The notes under the pieces were generated by a model that ran no database searches, was not told where the DNA came from, and saw nothing but the letters and a program-made list of their open reading frames with translations. 64,000 nucleotides of DNA from contig OY848925.1 of assembly GCA_963693285.1 (NCBI GenBank), positions 5,186,932-5,250,931 of the forward strand. Reading direction: 5' to 3'. This DNA is from Xestospongia muta (lineage: Eukaryota; Porifera; Demospongiae; Haplosclerida; Petrosiidae). Shown here one piece after another: positions 12,701 through 24,426 of this stretch (its first letter is position 1; each line of letters begins with the position of its first letter). A program made the translations under genes and the position numbers.

Positions 12701-12737
12701 TTTGAGATTCATGCCATACATTGATCCAGAGATTTGA
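6718..12737 (+). CDS. gene C: CARD-coiled-coil-caspase-like protein
   Basis: Ten exons: 6718-7048, 7843-7902, 7969-8651, 8697-8804, 8853-8931, 9030-9209, 9380-9517, 9709-9782, 9835-10216 and 12034-12737. All junctions are in phase, giving 912 aa. Residues 1-110 are CARD-like. Residues 131-358 are the helical plus alpha/beta module (ELKQLLILSYPF; TVKEFEKIVKDVF; ending LQIGDEIVL). Residues 421-526 are strongly charged and coiled-coil-like (LAEQKQEVNKLKEKNE). The caspase-like domain is about 590-912, with putative catalytic His686 and Cys725. The intron inside the coiled-coil region that E and F keep is absent: exon 6 reads straight through. The last intron is 1.8 kb and contains at least two mobile elements, so its splicing should be tested. 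Confidence 0.82.
7577..7806. mobile_element. MITE-like inverted-repeat element in intron 1 of gene C
   Basis: Both ends carry long imperfect inverted repeats. ATACACTTAAAA...TGTCATTTCAA on the left and its complement TTGAAATGACA...TTTTAAGTGT on the right are followed by TTTCATCAATACAA and its complement. No coding capacity. The target duplication is unclear. Confidence 0.65.
10304..10537. mobile_element. MITE in intron 9 of gene C (copy 1)
   Basis: Terminal inverted repeats are CTGGTTGATTTAACCA at 10315 and TGGTTAAATCAACCAA at 10511. There is an internal palindromic part around TTTTGATTACTAATGTAC and its complement. A related element lies at 24983-25295 in gene F. Non-coding. Confidence 0.7.
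11628..12021. repeat. foldback element before the catalytic exon of gene C
   Basis: The arm 11628-11701 (starts CAAGTGAATAAAAATTT, ends AAAGTAGGAAT) is an imperfect inverted repeat of 11939-12021 (starts ATTCCTACTTTG, ends ATTTTTATTTACTTG). The right arm ends 12 bp before the exon that carries the His/Cys motif, so it may influence splicing. Confidence 0.65.
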
Positions 12738-13513
12738 GAGTAGAATAATTAATATCAATACTAGAACAGATATAATAATTATGTATAAGATGTGTACATC
12801 TATAATTTGTTGAATCTTTTCATTTGTTTGATATCTCACAATCAATCATTTGAAATATAACTAATACTGATCCTACCATCACATCATTAACTGAAATTAA
12901 TCTCATGTAATGGACATACTTGACAATAATACTACATAGTTCATAATAATATCTGTTTAATAGAGGGTCTATGGTATTAAAATTTTAATTGAAGTCTTAT
13001 TTTAGTGAAAACCTATAACTACAAACTACATATTTAAAACATAGCTATAATCTGTGAATTCAGCGTTAGTACCAGATATTGATAAGGTCATCTATCTTAA
13101 CAACACAAATAATTGACTCCATATCTTTGCATGAAATAGTAATTATATGTACACAATAATAAAATTGGTATATTCCTTCCTGCTCTTAGTCACACAGGTA
13201 AAGTTAAAACTATACACATCAAACACAACACTTATCAGATGTACTATTACATATTATGCAACAAACTATTATTGAGTAAATTACTGTCTTTACAAAGACA
13301 TTGTAAGAACAGTGACCCCAGACATCCATCCTTGGGTATTAGATGAACATGTAGTGGAATAGTAAATCGGGATACCACCACTGATCAAATGTTTGCTGTT
13401 ATTTGTACATATTGGCTGCATAATTAAATTTTGTATAGCTTCTGATCACGAGTAGTAGAAGCCCTCACTCACTACTTGTGGTTCTAAATGAAATTTTTAA
13501 GCTGACAAATCCA
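12738..13513. other. spacer between genes C and D
   Basis: About 12925-12975 resembles the end of the ABCD4-like H-loop exon (minus strand). About 13425-13475 (CTTCTGATCACGAGTAGTAGA...CTCACTACT) is shared with the region just upstream of gene L at 57.07 kb, so D and L appear to have the same promoter type, different from the GGGTGTGTC class. Nothing else is seen. Confidence 0.45.
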
Positions 13514-16500
13514 ATGGCCACTAACTCAGATGATAATTTGGTACCTTCTACCAAGGAGTATCTGGTGATACAGAAATACTTCAGTAGATTACATCATGTC
13601 ATTGATGATCCTGTATCACTAGCTATTGGTTTGTTCTCTGCTGGTCTCATCTCTGACTGGACTATGATGAAAGCTTCATGTGAGACTAGTTGTGTTATTG
13701 TTAGGAATTATCACTTACTAAACGGAATGAAAGGGGCAGTAGTTTGTAATCCTAACAACCTTATCAAGATCATCTCAATATTAGAAGACCATCCTCCATT
13801 AGATTCTATTGGTCAAGAAATGAAGACAGACTATGGTAATAAATTAAAGACAAAATTGGTAACATAATGTGATACATGTAGAGAGTGATGTCAATTAAGA
13901 CAAATTAATCAGCGACTAATTCAAAATACTATAATATTTTACAAAACATGATCAATATAATATTAATTGATGTAAGTGTCAATCTTGAATTAATAGAAAT
14001 TAGTTTACACTAGTTATGTATTGTAGTTAAAAACTGCTTTTGTGATGCATTAAGTAATTAAACATTCATCTATAGCTCATAGAAGTGATGGGGGACTTAT
14101 CATTTGTCTTTGAGTATGCTGAAAAAAATAAAAACAGATACCATATATAGCATATTGTACTTGTAGATATAAACTAGTTAACGTAGAACAAACTATGTAC
14201 ATATATCTGCATTGTTAGTTTCATAATTCTATTATGGCTCTCCAATTATGCTAATAAACTATAAATATCAGTATGGTATCTGTTATATAAACAGTCTAGT
14301 TTTGAACAAAATTAATGTCACACACACAGACACTCAATGAGCCATCTACTTACAGAATAATAATAATACAATTATCCATACAGAGTCGCCTGACTTCAAT
14401 TATCAACCATCTGTTACTCCACCCACAGGCAAACAATATCACAGTGAGTTTGTATAACAGTATGTTCATATAATACATGCATACTATATTACTTCAACAG
14501 AAACCGTCACAGTTAATGAGACTGTCCACAAAGATTTGAATATAATGCAAGGAAAATTGGGTGCTTTGGCGCTTGATATACAAAAAGCAGCCACATCAGC
14601 TGGTGTTGATGTTGATGAACTTAAGCAGTTACTTATCTTGTCTTATCCATTTGAAGAGTTTAAAGAAGAAATCAGAAGAGCACATGATTTAACTGATGTT
14701 TTTGTTGCAGTTCGCAAACTTTGCTCACCAGTTAATTTGAGTGTTCTAGTAGCTATTGTTGATCGTTTTAAACTCTCTGATGCTCTAACAGCCATTAAAG
14801 CATATGAATTCGAAGAAGAGATCTATCGTAAGAAATTGTTGAGTACGACATTTGCTCAAGAACTACAGAAAGAGGTGGAATTAACAGGTCGTAATCCTAC
14901 AGTTAAATGTACTGTCACTCTACATCTGAATTGGTCTTCACCTGAAAGTTTTACAGTGAAAGAGTTTGAGAAAATTGTCAAAGATGTGTTCTCTGATCTC
15001 TCTCGATATATTCATATAATTAAAGTAGAAGCTGGTTCTATCATTGTTTCTATGTTTGCCCCTGAGTCAGTTATGGGAGCACTGAGTGGAATGTCAAAGA
15101 CAAGGCTACTATATCTCCTTGATATTGGAGTGATCTTGTTACAGATTGGAGATGAAGTTATACTTGATGAACGAGTAAAAAAGGTATTGTACTGGGTACC
15201 CTAGGTATAGAGAGACAAGTCCCCACACACACACACCATGCACCTGGTATACCACCTGCTTGTGTTTAGTCCTCTTGAATGGTAATCGTCATAAACCACT
15301 TGTATACCATATATACTTACCATTACATATATTTCTTATTAATTAAGGTAACATCTATAGAAAACAAGCACCTTTCAGAAGATACTTCCTTCACCATCCT
15401 GCAAACTGGTTAGTAATGACATTAACAATTTTATACTACAATAAAATTATTAAAATAAATTGATTCAGTCTTTGATTTATTCATTTTGTTTACAGCTCAA
15501 CAACAACAAAGTCAATTGTCCAATGTGTCTAAACTAAAGAAGGATGTCAACAATGATGCTACTTATGACTCTAGTGAAGATACACCAAGTGGATTCACTC
15601 CAACTTGGCGTGATATTCCACCTAGTACGGCTGATCTCTTGATCATTGGTTCATTTGGAGAAGTATCTAATTCTGAAACCATTCAAGTTGCACACAAACT
15701 TGTACCCAGTGATCAAGAAGGATCAAACCAATGGATGACAAAGGAAATTGACCTTATTAAGGAAATGTGTAGAAATGATTCAAATAGTGAGCATGTGTTA
15801 GTTTGTTCAGATCTTCCAGGAACTAAACACCCTAGAATTTACTACATTGAGAAGATAAAGACATTCTTAAATGTTTGTATACATGATAAAGGTAATCAAC
15901 TTACATCCATTAATAAAGTAATACTATTTTATATTGCTTAGCTGTTATCTGGTACACTGGTCACGGGGAAAAGAACACTGGTAACTGGTGTTTTAAAGAT
16001 GGCGTCATCACCTTCCAGGATATCTTTGGTTTATATATGGATTGTTTCAGAGGAAAACGACTTATAATACACTCTGATTGCAGCTATTCTGGTAACTGGA
16101 TCAAAGATTGTGTCAAAACTCTAGATGACCTTGGTATCCCATCTTGTGGACATCATACAAGAGAACAAGGAATATTACTTAGTGTGTTCTGCTCCTGTGA
16201 TATTGATGAAGAGACTACAGCAATGTGTTACATTACCGAGGCTACTGAATTTGATGAAATAGACAATTCCATTGTAGTTTTGGTCAATACAAAGCTGTCA
16301 TCAGGACAAACCACAAAGTTAGGCGACTTTGTAGAAATTCGTTGTAGCAAAACAGCTGCTGAAACATGTGAAATAGAGTCTATGTGTACCTGGGAGGATC
16401 GTTTTTATAACTATCACTTAGTAAAACTAGTTAGCAATAAAGATGAAGACAAAGAAGTATGGCATATTGTACTTGTTGATGAAGATAAAATAGAAGCATT

Positions 16501-16639
16501 CAAAAATATTGCCAGTTCTGAAACAATAGACATTGCTGAATATGGTACAGTTCTGTATTCTGGAAGAGGACAAAATCCTCCAAAAGATATAATACGTAAA
16601 GTGTATTTGAGATTTATGCCATACATTGATCCAGAATAG
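13514..16639 (+). CDS. gene D: CARD plus caspase-like protein without coiled coil
   Basis: Six exons, 13514-13835, 14384-14443, 14501-15183, 15348-15408, 15496-15891 and 15942-16639, are all in phase and give 739 aa. Residues 1-107 are CARD-like and nearly identical to gene C. Residues 128-355 are the helical plus alpha/beta module. A single linker exon follows, then the caspase-like domain from about 395 to 739, with putative catalytic His515 and Cys554. It lacks the coiled-coil exons of C, E, F and N. In-frame codons exist upstream (from 13478), but the first ATG is at 13514 in a context matching gene L. Confidence 0.87.
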
Positions 16640-17059
16640 AAACATAATAGCTACTATAGGGACTAAATATATTGTTTTAATTTTATGTACTGTGCTAGGT
16701 ACAATAACTAGTTTTATGTACACGTTTTATGTTTTCTTTTAATATATATAATCACAACATTCTTGCTAACACATGTCTTATAGTCTACTAATGTATGGGA
16801 CCAGTAAGATGTTCAGCTGTTTTACTGATGCTGTTAAGATAATGATACATCAATGAGAAATTTTATGTGAAAATTTAAACATGCATATTTGGTTAAATAA
16901 AGTTTTTAAAAGTTATAATTCAGTTATAGTAGTAGTAGCTGACCGTTGTAATGAAATTTCTCAACTTTTATGCATAATATTTGTAATGACTACCTTTAAT
17001 ATAATAATAACACTTGTGGAATGTAGGTGTGTCTGTTTAGTTTTTGACTGAGGAGATAT
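16640..17059. other. AT-rich spacer after gene D
   Basis: No coding signal seen. From about 17020 the sequence matches the region just upstream of gene F (GTGGAATGTAGGTGTGTCTG), so this is the promoter side of the CARD relic at 17250, now interrupted by a transposon. Confidence 0.45.
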
Positions 17060-17243
17060 GGGTGGTTCTTGGTGTAACTTGACTATGATGACATCATAAT
17101 AAAATGACACATAGTGATGTCATCATTTGATGACATCACCTAAACCCTAAACCAAACATAACATTATTAACTATATGACACATAGTGATGTCATCATAAG
17201 ACATGTTGTTACATCATCAGTCAAGTTACACCAAGAAGCACCC
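17060..17243. mobile_element. hAT-like MITE with 8-bp target duplication
   Basis: The terminal inverted repeats are about 25 bp. They start GGGTGGTTCTTGGTGTAACT on the left and end AGTTACACCAAGAAGCACCC on the right (one mismatch). The flanking direct repeats GGAGATAT (17052-17059 and 17244-17251) are an exact 8-bp target duplication. The second copy contains the AT of a start codon. Internally GACACATAGTGATGTCATCA occurs twice. Non-coding, 184 bp. Confidence 0.88.
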
Positions 17244-17249
17244 GGAGAT

Positions 17250-17568
17250 ATGGCTATCATAAATATAGATGATAGTTTTGTACCTTCTACCAAGGACTAT
17301 CTGGTGATATAGAAATACTTCAGTAGATTACATCATATTATTGATGATCCTGTATCTATCAGTTTGTTCTCTGCTGGTCTTCTCTCTGACTGGACTATGA
17401 TGAAAGTTTCATGTGAAACTAAATCTATTATTGTTAGGAATTATCACTTACTAAATGGAATGAAAGGAGCAGTAGTTTGTAATCCTAGCAAGCTTATCAA
17501 AATCATCTCAATGTTAGAAGACCATCCTCCAATAGATTCTATTGGTCAAAAAATGAAGACAGACTATG
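17250..17568 (+). pseudogene. broken CARD-like first exon
   Basis: This matches exon 1 of gene F (MAIINIDDSFVPSTKDYLVI) but has an in-frame TAG after YLVI and a small deletion near 17358 that removes part of SLAIG. The rest (LISDWTMMKVSCET to MKTDYG, with GT donor) is well preserved. No helical-module exon follows before gene E, so it is a stranded relic. Confidence 0.85.
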
Positions 17569-18288
17569 GTAATAAATTAAAAGGATAATATCTCTATCTG
17601 CCTTTTAAAACTAATTTGGAGTTTGGAAGCATCCTGCTTCAACACTAAAAGTAAAAGATGAAATATTATGATTGATTTTCTCAAAAGATAAACATTTGGC
17701 AGAGGTATAATAATAACACTTGGCAGAACTGATTGGAAGGTATGATTGATATAGTGTAATTGTGACTGTCATTCCTCTTAGCTATAATATGTATCACAGT
17801 ACATAGTTCCAATGGTGAGGGACCTATGTTCTCAATATAATCAAACAATTAACAAAATTAAGAGGAATACAAGTTAGTTAATACACATACAGATTAATGG
17901 AAATATCCAATGAACCAAACTAAGTTGAGTACTGAACAGTTTCTATAGTAACAAAGTTAATAAATGATATTACCTTACTTCCATTAATCCTCTGGCCTTT
18001 TTTACTTTCAGTTACCCAATACAATAATGTACATATAATACAATGTGGTCGGTTATATACTTAATTAATGGCAATCTATACTCCCCATGTCATGTTATGT
18101 CAGAAGTTGTGATAGCTACAGTGATTTTTGATGTATCAGCTCTTTTATGACCACTTCCTGACCAATCTTCTGTGGGTATGTGTTGATCAGAGAGAAGAGG
18201 TGAGAATTAAAGAAGTAAATGTAGACTGAAAGATGACACTTTCACTTTCTTTTCACCTCAGTTCCTACAGCTATACACAAAAGTGATA
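17569..18288. other. spacer with minus-strand ABCD debris
   Basis: About 17818-18010 matches 60480-60660 of the ABCD4-like gene (the exon reading LAHWAFPLN and its introns), degenerate. About 18130-18180 resembles the more upstream QFRK-type exon. No gene is seen. Confidence 0.5.
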
Positions 18289-21200
18289 ATGGCTACTAAT
18301 AGCTTTATATCTTCTACTAAGGAATATCAAGTGTTAAAGAAGTACTTTAGTATCTTGACTTATGCGATTACTAGTCCAGTCACATTAGCTGCTGACCTGT
18401 TCTCAGCTGACCTTATCTCAGACTCAACTCGAATGAAGGCTAATACTGACTCTAGCACTCGTGAAAGTCGAAATCATTACATTCTAGATGATCTTATGAT
18501 TGCTGTAGCTATTGATACTACTAACCTTACAAAGATTATCTCAGTGTTACAAGGTCATCGTCCATTTCTAAATGTTATTGCTAACAAAATGACAAAAGAT
18601 TATTATGGTAATGAGTATCACAGTAATGACTATATATTTCATGTTGTTTTCTTACTTTTCCTGCAGAGATGTCAACACCTCAAACTACAAATGAACATCA
18701 TGTATTAACTGTAACAGAACCAATAACTACTCAACCTTCAAGTCAACAACATGAACAGAGTGAGTCTATGAATATCAATGATTAACTTAATGACAATTTC
18801 TACAGCCTTAGTCATAGCTGGTGAAAGTGAATATAATGAGTTACTAATAATGCAAGGAAAGTTGGGTTCTCTGGTGTTAAAAATTCAAAAAATAGTCGAA
18901 TCAGCTCATGTTGATATTGATGAGCTCAAACAATTACTTATTTTGTCTTACCAATTTAAAACAAGAATTCAAAGGGCAAGAAACTTCAAAAGTGTCTTTT
19001 TTATAATTCGTAAGCTTTGTTCACCAGTTAATATAGATGTCCTAGTCCTTATTGCTGATCATTTCAAACTGCCTGCTGCCTTAAAAGCCATACGAGAATA
19101 TGATATTGATGAACAGAACTATCGTAAGAAATTGCTGAGTAGTACATTTGCTCAAGAACTACAGATGGAAGCTGAATTAATAGGTCGTAATCCTACACCA
19201 GAGTGTACTATTACTCTGAAATTAAATTGGTATTCAAATGATAGTTTAACTGTTAAGGAATTTGAGAAAATTGTCAGAACATTGTTCTCCGACTATTTTC
19301 TATATATCCACATTTGCAAAGTGGATGAAGGTTGTATCTTTGTTACTATGTGTACTCCTAAACCACTAATGGCAGCACTAGTGAAAATGGCAAAGACAAG
19401 ACTACCATATCTCCTTGATATTGGAGTAATCTTGTTACAGATTGGAGATGAAGTGATCCTTGATAAGAGAAAGAAAGAGGTATAGACAAAACTACAAACA
19501 TGATAGATATAGTATACATTAATATGTAGGGCTACATAATGGTAATATTTATATATATATATCACTAAATCCAGTATATGTTTTCATTTTAATTGCTATA
19601 CTTATTTCATAGATAATATCCAACGAAGTATACAAACCTGATTCAGACACTATTAATCTTCTCATCCTTGAGCCAACCTTATCTGATCAAGGACTTGAGG
19701 AGACCCAAACCAGGCCCATTCAAAAAGAAGAGTCCACATCATCTATAATTGAACATATAGGTAGGTATATTAATATAATATTACTCAATATTACTCATTT
19801 TACAGCTCTAGAACAACAAGGTCAACTGTCTAAACTAGAAAAGGATGTCACTGATAAACAAAGAAGAGATGCGGTAAGAGAGAAGTAGACAATAGTTATC
19901 ACTTACTTTGTTGATATATCTACCATCTACAGGAAATTAGAGCTCTTAAAGAAGAGAATGAAGAGTTAAGACAACTACTGGAAATGCAGAAAAAGATAAG
20001 TCAAAAGAAGACTATTGTGACAGTGTCTGCTAAAGGTATTTATACTACATGTTATGTATCATCAGGGTTTTCTACAATTACAATTATCATTACTACTACA
20101 GAAATGTACATATAATTATTTGACAATGAATAGATAATTACATTGTTTGGAATTAAGTTTTAAGAAAATAAGTGTTTTGGTTTTTCATATCATGAAGGAT
20201 GTAAAGCCACCACTATTAACTACATCAGAGTTATACTAAAAAAACAAGGGGCTTAACTCTAGAAGTTACGTTTGGATTAAAACAATAGACATGTACTTTA
20301 ACTATATTCATAATCGAGTGCGGGCTTTCCCAGTAATTGATATAGTTGTGGTTATCTATAATTGTTATGTTTGGATTAAAACAATAGACATGTACTTTAA
20401 CTATATTCATAATCAAGGTTGGGCTTTTCCAGTAATTGATATAATTGTGGTTAATTAACTTAATATAATTACTTAGTGAAAATAATCAACTACAAATACA
20501 ATTACTACAAACTTTGTAGTGGACAATTATGATTAAATTGCAATTACTGTAATAACTGTACCAATTACCATTACCCCATCAATGATATTTGCTGCTTTAT
20601 TGATACTGTTAAAATATTTTCATTTAAATAAATTACACTGTACTTGTCTTTGTAACAAATTGCCTGTCTTTTTCTGTCACTAAAGAAACAGGATCAAATG
20701 TTACTGATACTTTTGGTAGTATTGGTATCCCTCAATATGTCCCTGAAGATGAGAGTGTTGAGAACAGTACAGAGAGAGAGGTAAGACTAATGGATTAATT
20801 TATGTAAGATAATATAAAGTATCATTTTTATGTTAAGGTAATACATACAGAAGTGTATCAAGACCAACCTCTTCCAGTAGATAACTCTTCTATCATCTCA
20901 ACTATCTCTCAGACAGGTTAGTAATGATATTAACACTATAACTATAATTACTGTCTAGTAACATATATTAGAGTACAGTCAATGTATTGTTTATTTGGTT
21001 TAATTACTTTACAGCTTTACAGCAACAAAGTCAACTGTCCGATGTGTCTAAACTAAAGAAGGATGTTATCAGTGATGGTACTGGTGACTTAGAAAATGAC
21101 ACTGATACTGAGTTATATAATCCAACCTGGCGACAACTTCCTCCTGGTACATATGATGTCCTAATTATTGGTTCGTTTGGAGAAATGTCTGATTCTCAAA

Positions 21201-22158
21201 ACATTCAAGTTGCACACAAACTTATACCTAGTGATCAAGAAGGATCTAACCAATGGATGACAAAGGAGATTGACCTTATTAGGGAACTGAATGAGAAAGA
21301 TAGAGAATCTTATCTTGTGTTAGTTAGTTTTGATCTTCCAGGAAAAGAGCAATCCAAAGATTACTATTTGGAGAAGATAAAATACTTTTTAACTGACTGT
21401 AAGCAAAATGGAGGTAAGAGAGACATATATACATTACATTGATGATTCTTATCAATTACTTAGCTTTCATTTGGTACACTGGTCATGGAGAGAAGAACAC
21501 TGGTAATTGGTGTTTTAAAGATGGTGTCATCACCTTTCAGGATATCTTTGGTCTATATATGGATTGCTTTAGAGGAAAACGATTCACAATACGTTCTGAT
21601 TGTAGCTATTCTGGTAACTGGATCAAAGATTGTGTCAAAACTCTGGATGACCTTGGTATCCCATCTTGTGGACATCACACAAGAGAACAAGGAATATTAC
21701 TTGGATTGTCCTGTTCCTGTGGTGCTAGTGAAGAAGCTACTGCATTTTGCTATGTTAATGAGGCTTGTGAATTTGATGAAACAAACAAGTATGTTGTGAC
21801 TTACTCCCATAAAAAGCTCTCATCTGGACAAACTACAAAATGGAATGACTTCAGACGAATTCGTTGTAGTAAGACAGCCACTGAGACCTGTGAAATAGAC
21901 TCTAAGTGTACCTGGGAAGATCGTATATTTTGTAAGTCTCATCTTGTCAAATTAGTTCGTAGTAAAGACAGAGGTAAACCAGTATGGCATTATGTACTGG
22001 TTGATGAAGGTAAAGTAGAGGATTTTAAAGCTAAACTTGACAGTTGGAATGAAGATTTTGGTGATTATGGTATAGTTCTTGAATCTGGATCAGGAGAAGA
22101 TCCTCCAAAAGATATAGTACACAAAATAAACTTAAGATATTTGCCTTTCATATCTTAA
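18289..22158 (+). CDS. gene E: CARD-coiled-coil-caspase-like protein
   Basis: Ten exons: 18289-18607, 18667-18759, 18806-19479, 19613-19760, 19806-19873, 19933-20035, 20686-20780, 20838-20916, 21015-21413 and 21464-22158. All junctions are in phase, giving 890 aa. Residues 1-106 are a divergent CARD-like domain. Residues 107-137 are a Thr/Gln linker. Residues 138-362 are the helical plus alpha/beta module (TRLPYLLDIGVILLQIGDEV). Residues 412-468 are coiled-coil-like (RALKEENEELRQLLEMQ). The caspase-like domain is about 560-890, with putative catalytic His667 and Cys706, followed by the CSCG, RCSK and CTWEDR cysteines. It appears complete and is one of the best templates for the family. Confidence 0.88.
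20270..20458. repeat. 99-bp tandem duplication in intron 6 of gene E
   Basis: Two copies begin GTTTGGATTAAAACAATAGA at 20270 and 20369 and run through AACTATATTCATAATC to GTAATTGATAT. The period is 99 bp with few differences. Confidence 0.8.
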
Positions 22159-22993
22159 CAATGTCTTCTATTAAATTGTTATAATACAATAATACAACTT
22201 ATTAGTTCAATACATCTAACTTCCATGGTCCCTGTTCATGTATTATCAGCAAGTTTGGCTTAAAAACAATTTTCTACCAAAAGTGGAGAGTTTAATCACA
22301 GTGCCCACTTTCTATAATTTTTGGAGGGAAACCATTTATTGCTGTAACTAAAATGTGTCAGAAACAATACCAAAACTTACTGGATATATATAATGTTTAG
22401 TCCATGCATAAACATCAAACTGATCAGACACATAAAATCCCAAATCCATGGAACCATATAATCCACACAAAAATGCAACATCACATAAATGTATGTCACC
22501 ATAGCAACAATTACTTTAGCAACATCATGTGGTTACCATATCAATTATCACCATGGTAACAAATACCATAACAACATTACCATAGTAACTACATATATAT
22601 ATCACCATAGCAACCACATACATCTATCGATAGCAACATCAACTGTGATCTTTTGAGCATTAGGCCAACTATTGTATTAAGACTATAACTAATTGTTTTA
22701 TAGCATTACAGCTAGGAATTATACAATTGAAAGGAGGGAACACACTTGTATAAAAGGTAAGTCTAGGTGTACATAATAGTGGTTTCATTATTTTGTTAAT
22801 AATTATTAAGTAATATATAATAAATTGGAAAGTATAGGAGGTGAATTTTGAACCAAGTATGTCTAATTTCATTATAACTTGTAGATAAGTGGATTATTTG
22901 AGGACTGAAGTCTATTCTATTGCTGTTTGGAGGCTGAAACCCATTCTAGTATGATCATGCAAGACACATATGTATACATGTAATATTATGCTA
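22159..22993. other. spacer after gene E
   Basis: About 22189-22240 resembles the ABCD4-like last exon (minus strand). About 22495-22635 is an imperfect cluster of ACCATAGCAAC / ACCATGGTAAC units. No gene is seen. Confidence 0.45.
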
Positions 22994-23158
22994 TTGGCAA
23001 GACTCAAACCTATACTAGTATTGAGACTCGAATCTATACTATTGTCAAGACTCAAATCCATGCTGTTGATGAGACTCATACTATTGTTAAGTCTAAAACC
23101 TATACTATTGTTGAGACTTGAACTTATACTATTGGTAAAACTCAGTCCTATATTTATA
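22994..23158. repeat. 24-bp minisatellite
   Basis: About seven diverged units of roughly 24 bp have the form TTGTCAAGACTCAAACC then TATACTA. One unit is shortened. The region reads open on both strands only because of the repeat. Confidence 0.75.
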
Positions 23159-23490
23159 GTGTCTTGGATTGGAGTATCTATGAGAAAAACACTGTGACAA
23201 CAAATACTAGTAAACAAAAGCCATAATATTATTGTGACAGAGATATCATGTAATCAATTTTAGATGAAAGAGTGTTTGAATCTTCTTATCAAGTAATTAA
23301 TCTTTTTTGATCTCTATAGCTCCTTTGTTAAGGTCACAATGAAGGCAAGTGATCACATGACTATACTACCATGTCACACGAATGCATATATTGATTTTAG
23401 AATTTCAAAATCTTTTGCTGACAAAAGATGACAAGACGACCACTGTCAATATCATCATAGCAACAGTAGATCATCTTCTCAAACTACAAG

Positions 23491-24272
23491 TCAATACGTG
23501 ATTTCTATTGGCATCATGCTCACCAAAATGCTCTTGAGCTCAATGCAGATGACAGCTTTTCAGTGGCCTTCAAAGTATCTCACCAACTATTCATAACACT
23601 GTCAGAATACATCCAGGTATGTAAACAATGCTTTATATATTTACTATCATTACTTTGCCATCCATTCATTCGTATATCTATTTATCCATCTATTCATCAA
23701 TTCAGGGACCATGCAAAGGCAATCAAGAAGCATTAGCCACCAGTAGACTATGGGATGCTATGGTTATTTACTTATCTTTGTAGGATTACAACATAAATTA
23801 TTTTGACATACTAATCACATTAAACTACTAAGAGAGATGCTTTCCTTACAAGAATTTTTTATTTTATTATTGACTATGTTGGAAGGTTATAGGATGGATG
23901 GATGAACAAATGGATGGATGGATGAATGATGGATGAATTTAAGAGTAGTAATATCAATATCAGTAGGCATAGAGTATTCTGTATTTTTCACATTCTCTCT
24001 CTCACACACACACCCATGCAGGAATGTCAGAAGCAGTTCCTTCAAGATTTGGAATTGAGACGTCAGAGAGAAAAGTTAAAAGAATTTGTTAATTTCTGTG
24101 AAGATACAATCTACGAAGTATTATAGCGATTACCTCTCTCTTTCTTGTCTATTTCTCTATTTTCTATTAGATGAACTACAGTGACCAAATATTTGGAGTA
24201 GAACAAGATGAAAAAGAAAGAAGAGCAAAGACACATCAGAAAGAACATTATCCAGCTGCTTCTCATGTTAAC
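23491..24272 (+). pseudogene. ryanodine-receptor-like gene relic
   Basis: Several exon-like blocks follow the order of one region of ryanodine receptors. 23491-23616 reads SIRDFYW...HQLFITLSEYIQ with a GT donor. 23706-23780 reads GPCKGNQEALATSRLWDAMV, then a stop. About 23807-23885 reads LLREMLSLQEFFILLLTMLE. 24022-24117 reads REKLKEFVNFCEDTIYEV. 24171-24272 is a charged continuation. In real receptors a few hundred residues separate the third and fourth blocks. Here only about 130 bp do, including a GGAT simple repeat, so the gene is internally deleted. The match to RyR-type calcium release channels is from motif memory. IP3 receptors fit less well at the GNQ..LA.SRLWDA motif. Confidence 0.72.
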
Positions 24273-24393
24273 AGTCAGTAAAATCACGTTAATAATCTTA
24301 ATATATTAAAACTTAGTTACATTAACTTGATTCTCTTTAGATCTGTTCTAATTTGTAATGATTACCTTAAATATAATAACACAGGTGGAATGT

Positions 24394-24402
24394 AGGTGTG
24401 TC
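24394..24402 (+). promoter_or_regulatory. GGTGTGTC motif upstream of gene F
   Basis: AGGTGTGTCTGTTTAG lies about 25-33 bp before the ATG, as in the CARD relic at 17250 and in gene C. Confidence 0.35.
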
Positions 24403-24426
24403 TGTTTAGTTTTTGATTAAGGAGAC

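Noticed and set aside
16414..16723. Two minus-strand open frames opposite the last exon of gene D
   Set aside because: They mirror a well-supported plus-strand coding exon and have no splice context or domain of their own.
19293..19565. Minus-strand frames over the end of the alpha/beta exon, seen here and at 34766, 38941 and 62427
   Set aside because: The same antisense frame recurs because the plus-strand exon is conserved; it is a shadow of the real coding strand.
22994..23158. CRISPR-like array
   Set aside because: Units are contiguous and diverged with no constant repeat and unique spacers, and the genome is eukaryotic.
22912..23217. Open frames on both strands over the minisatellite
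   Set aside because: Produced by a repeat unit of 24 bp; low-complexity translation, no domain.
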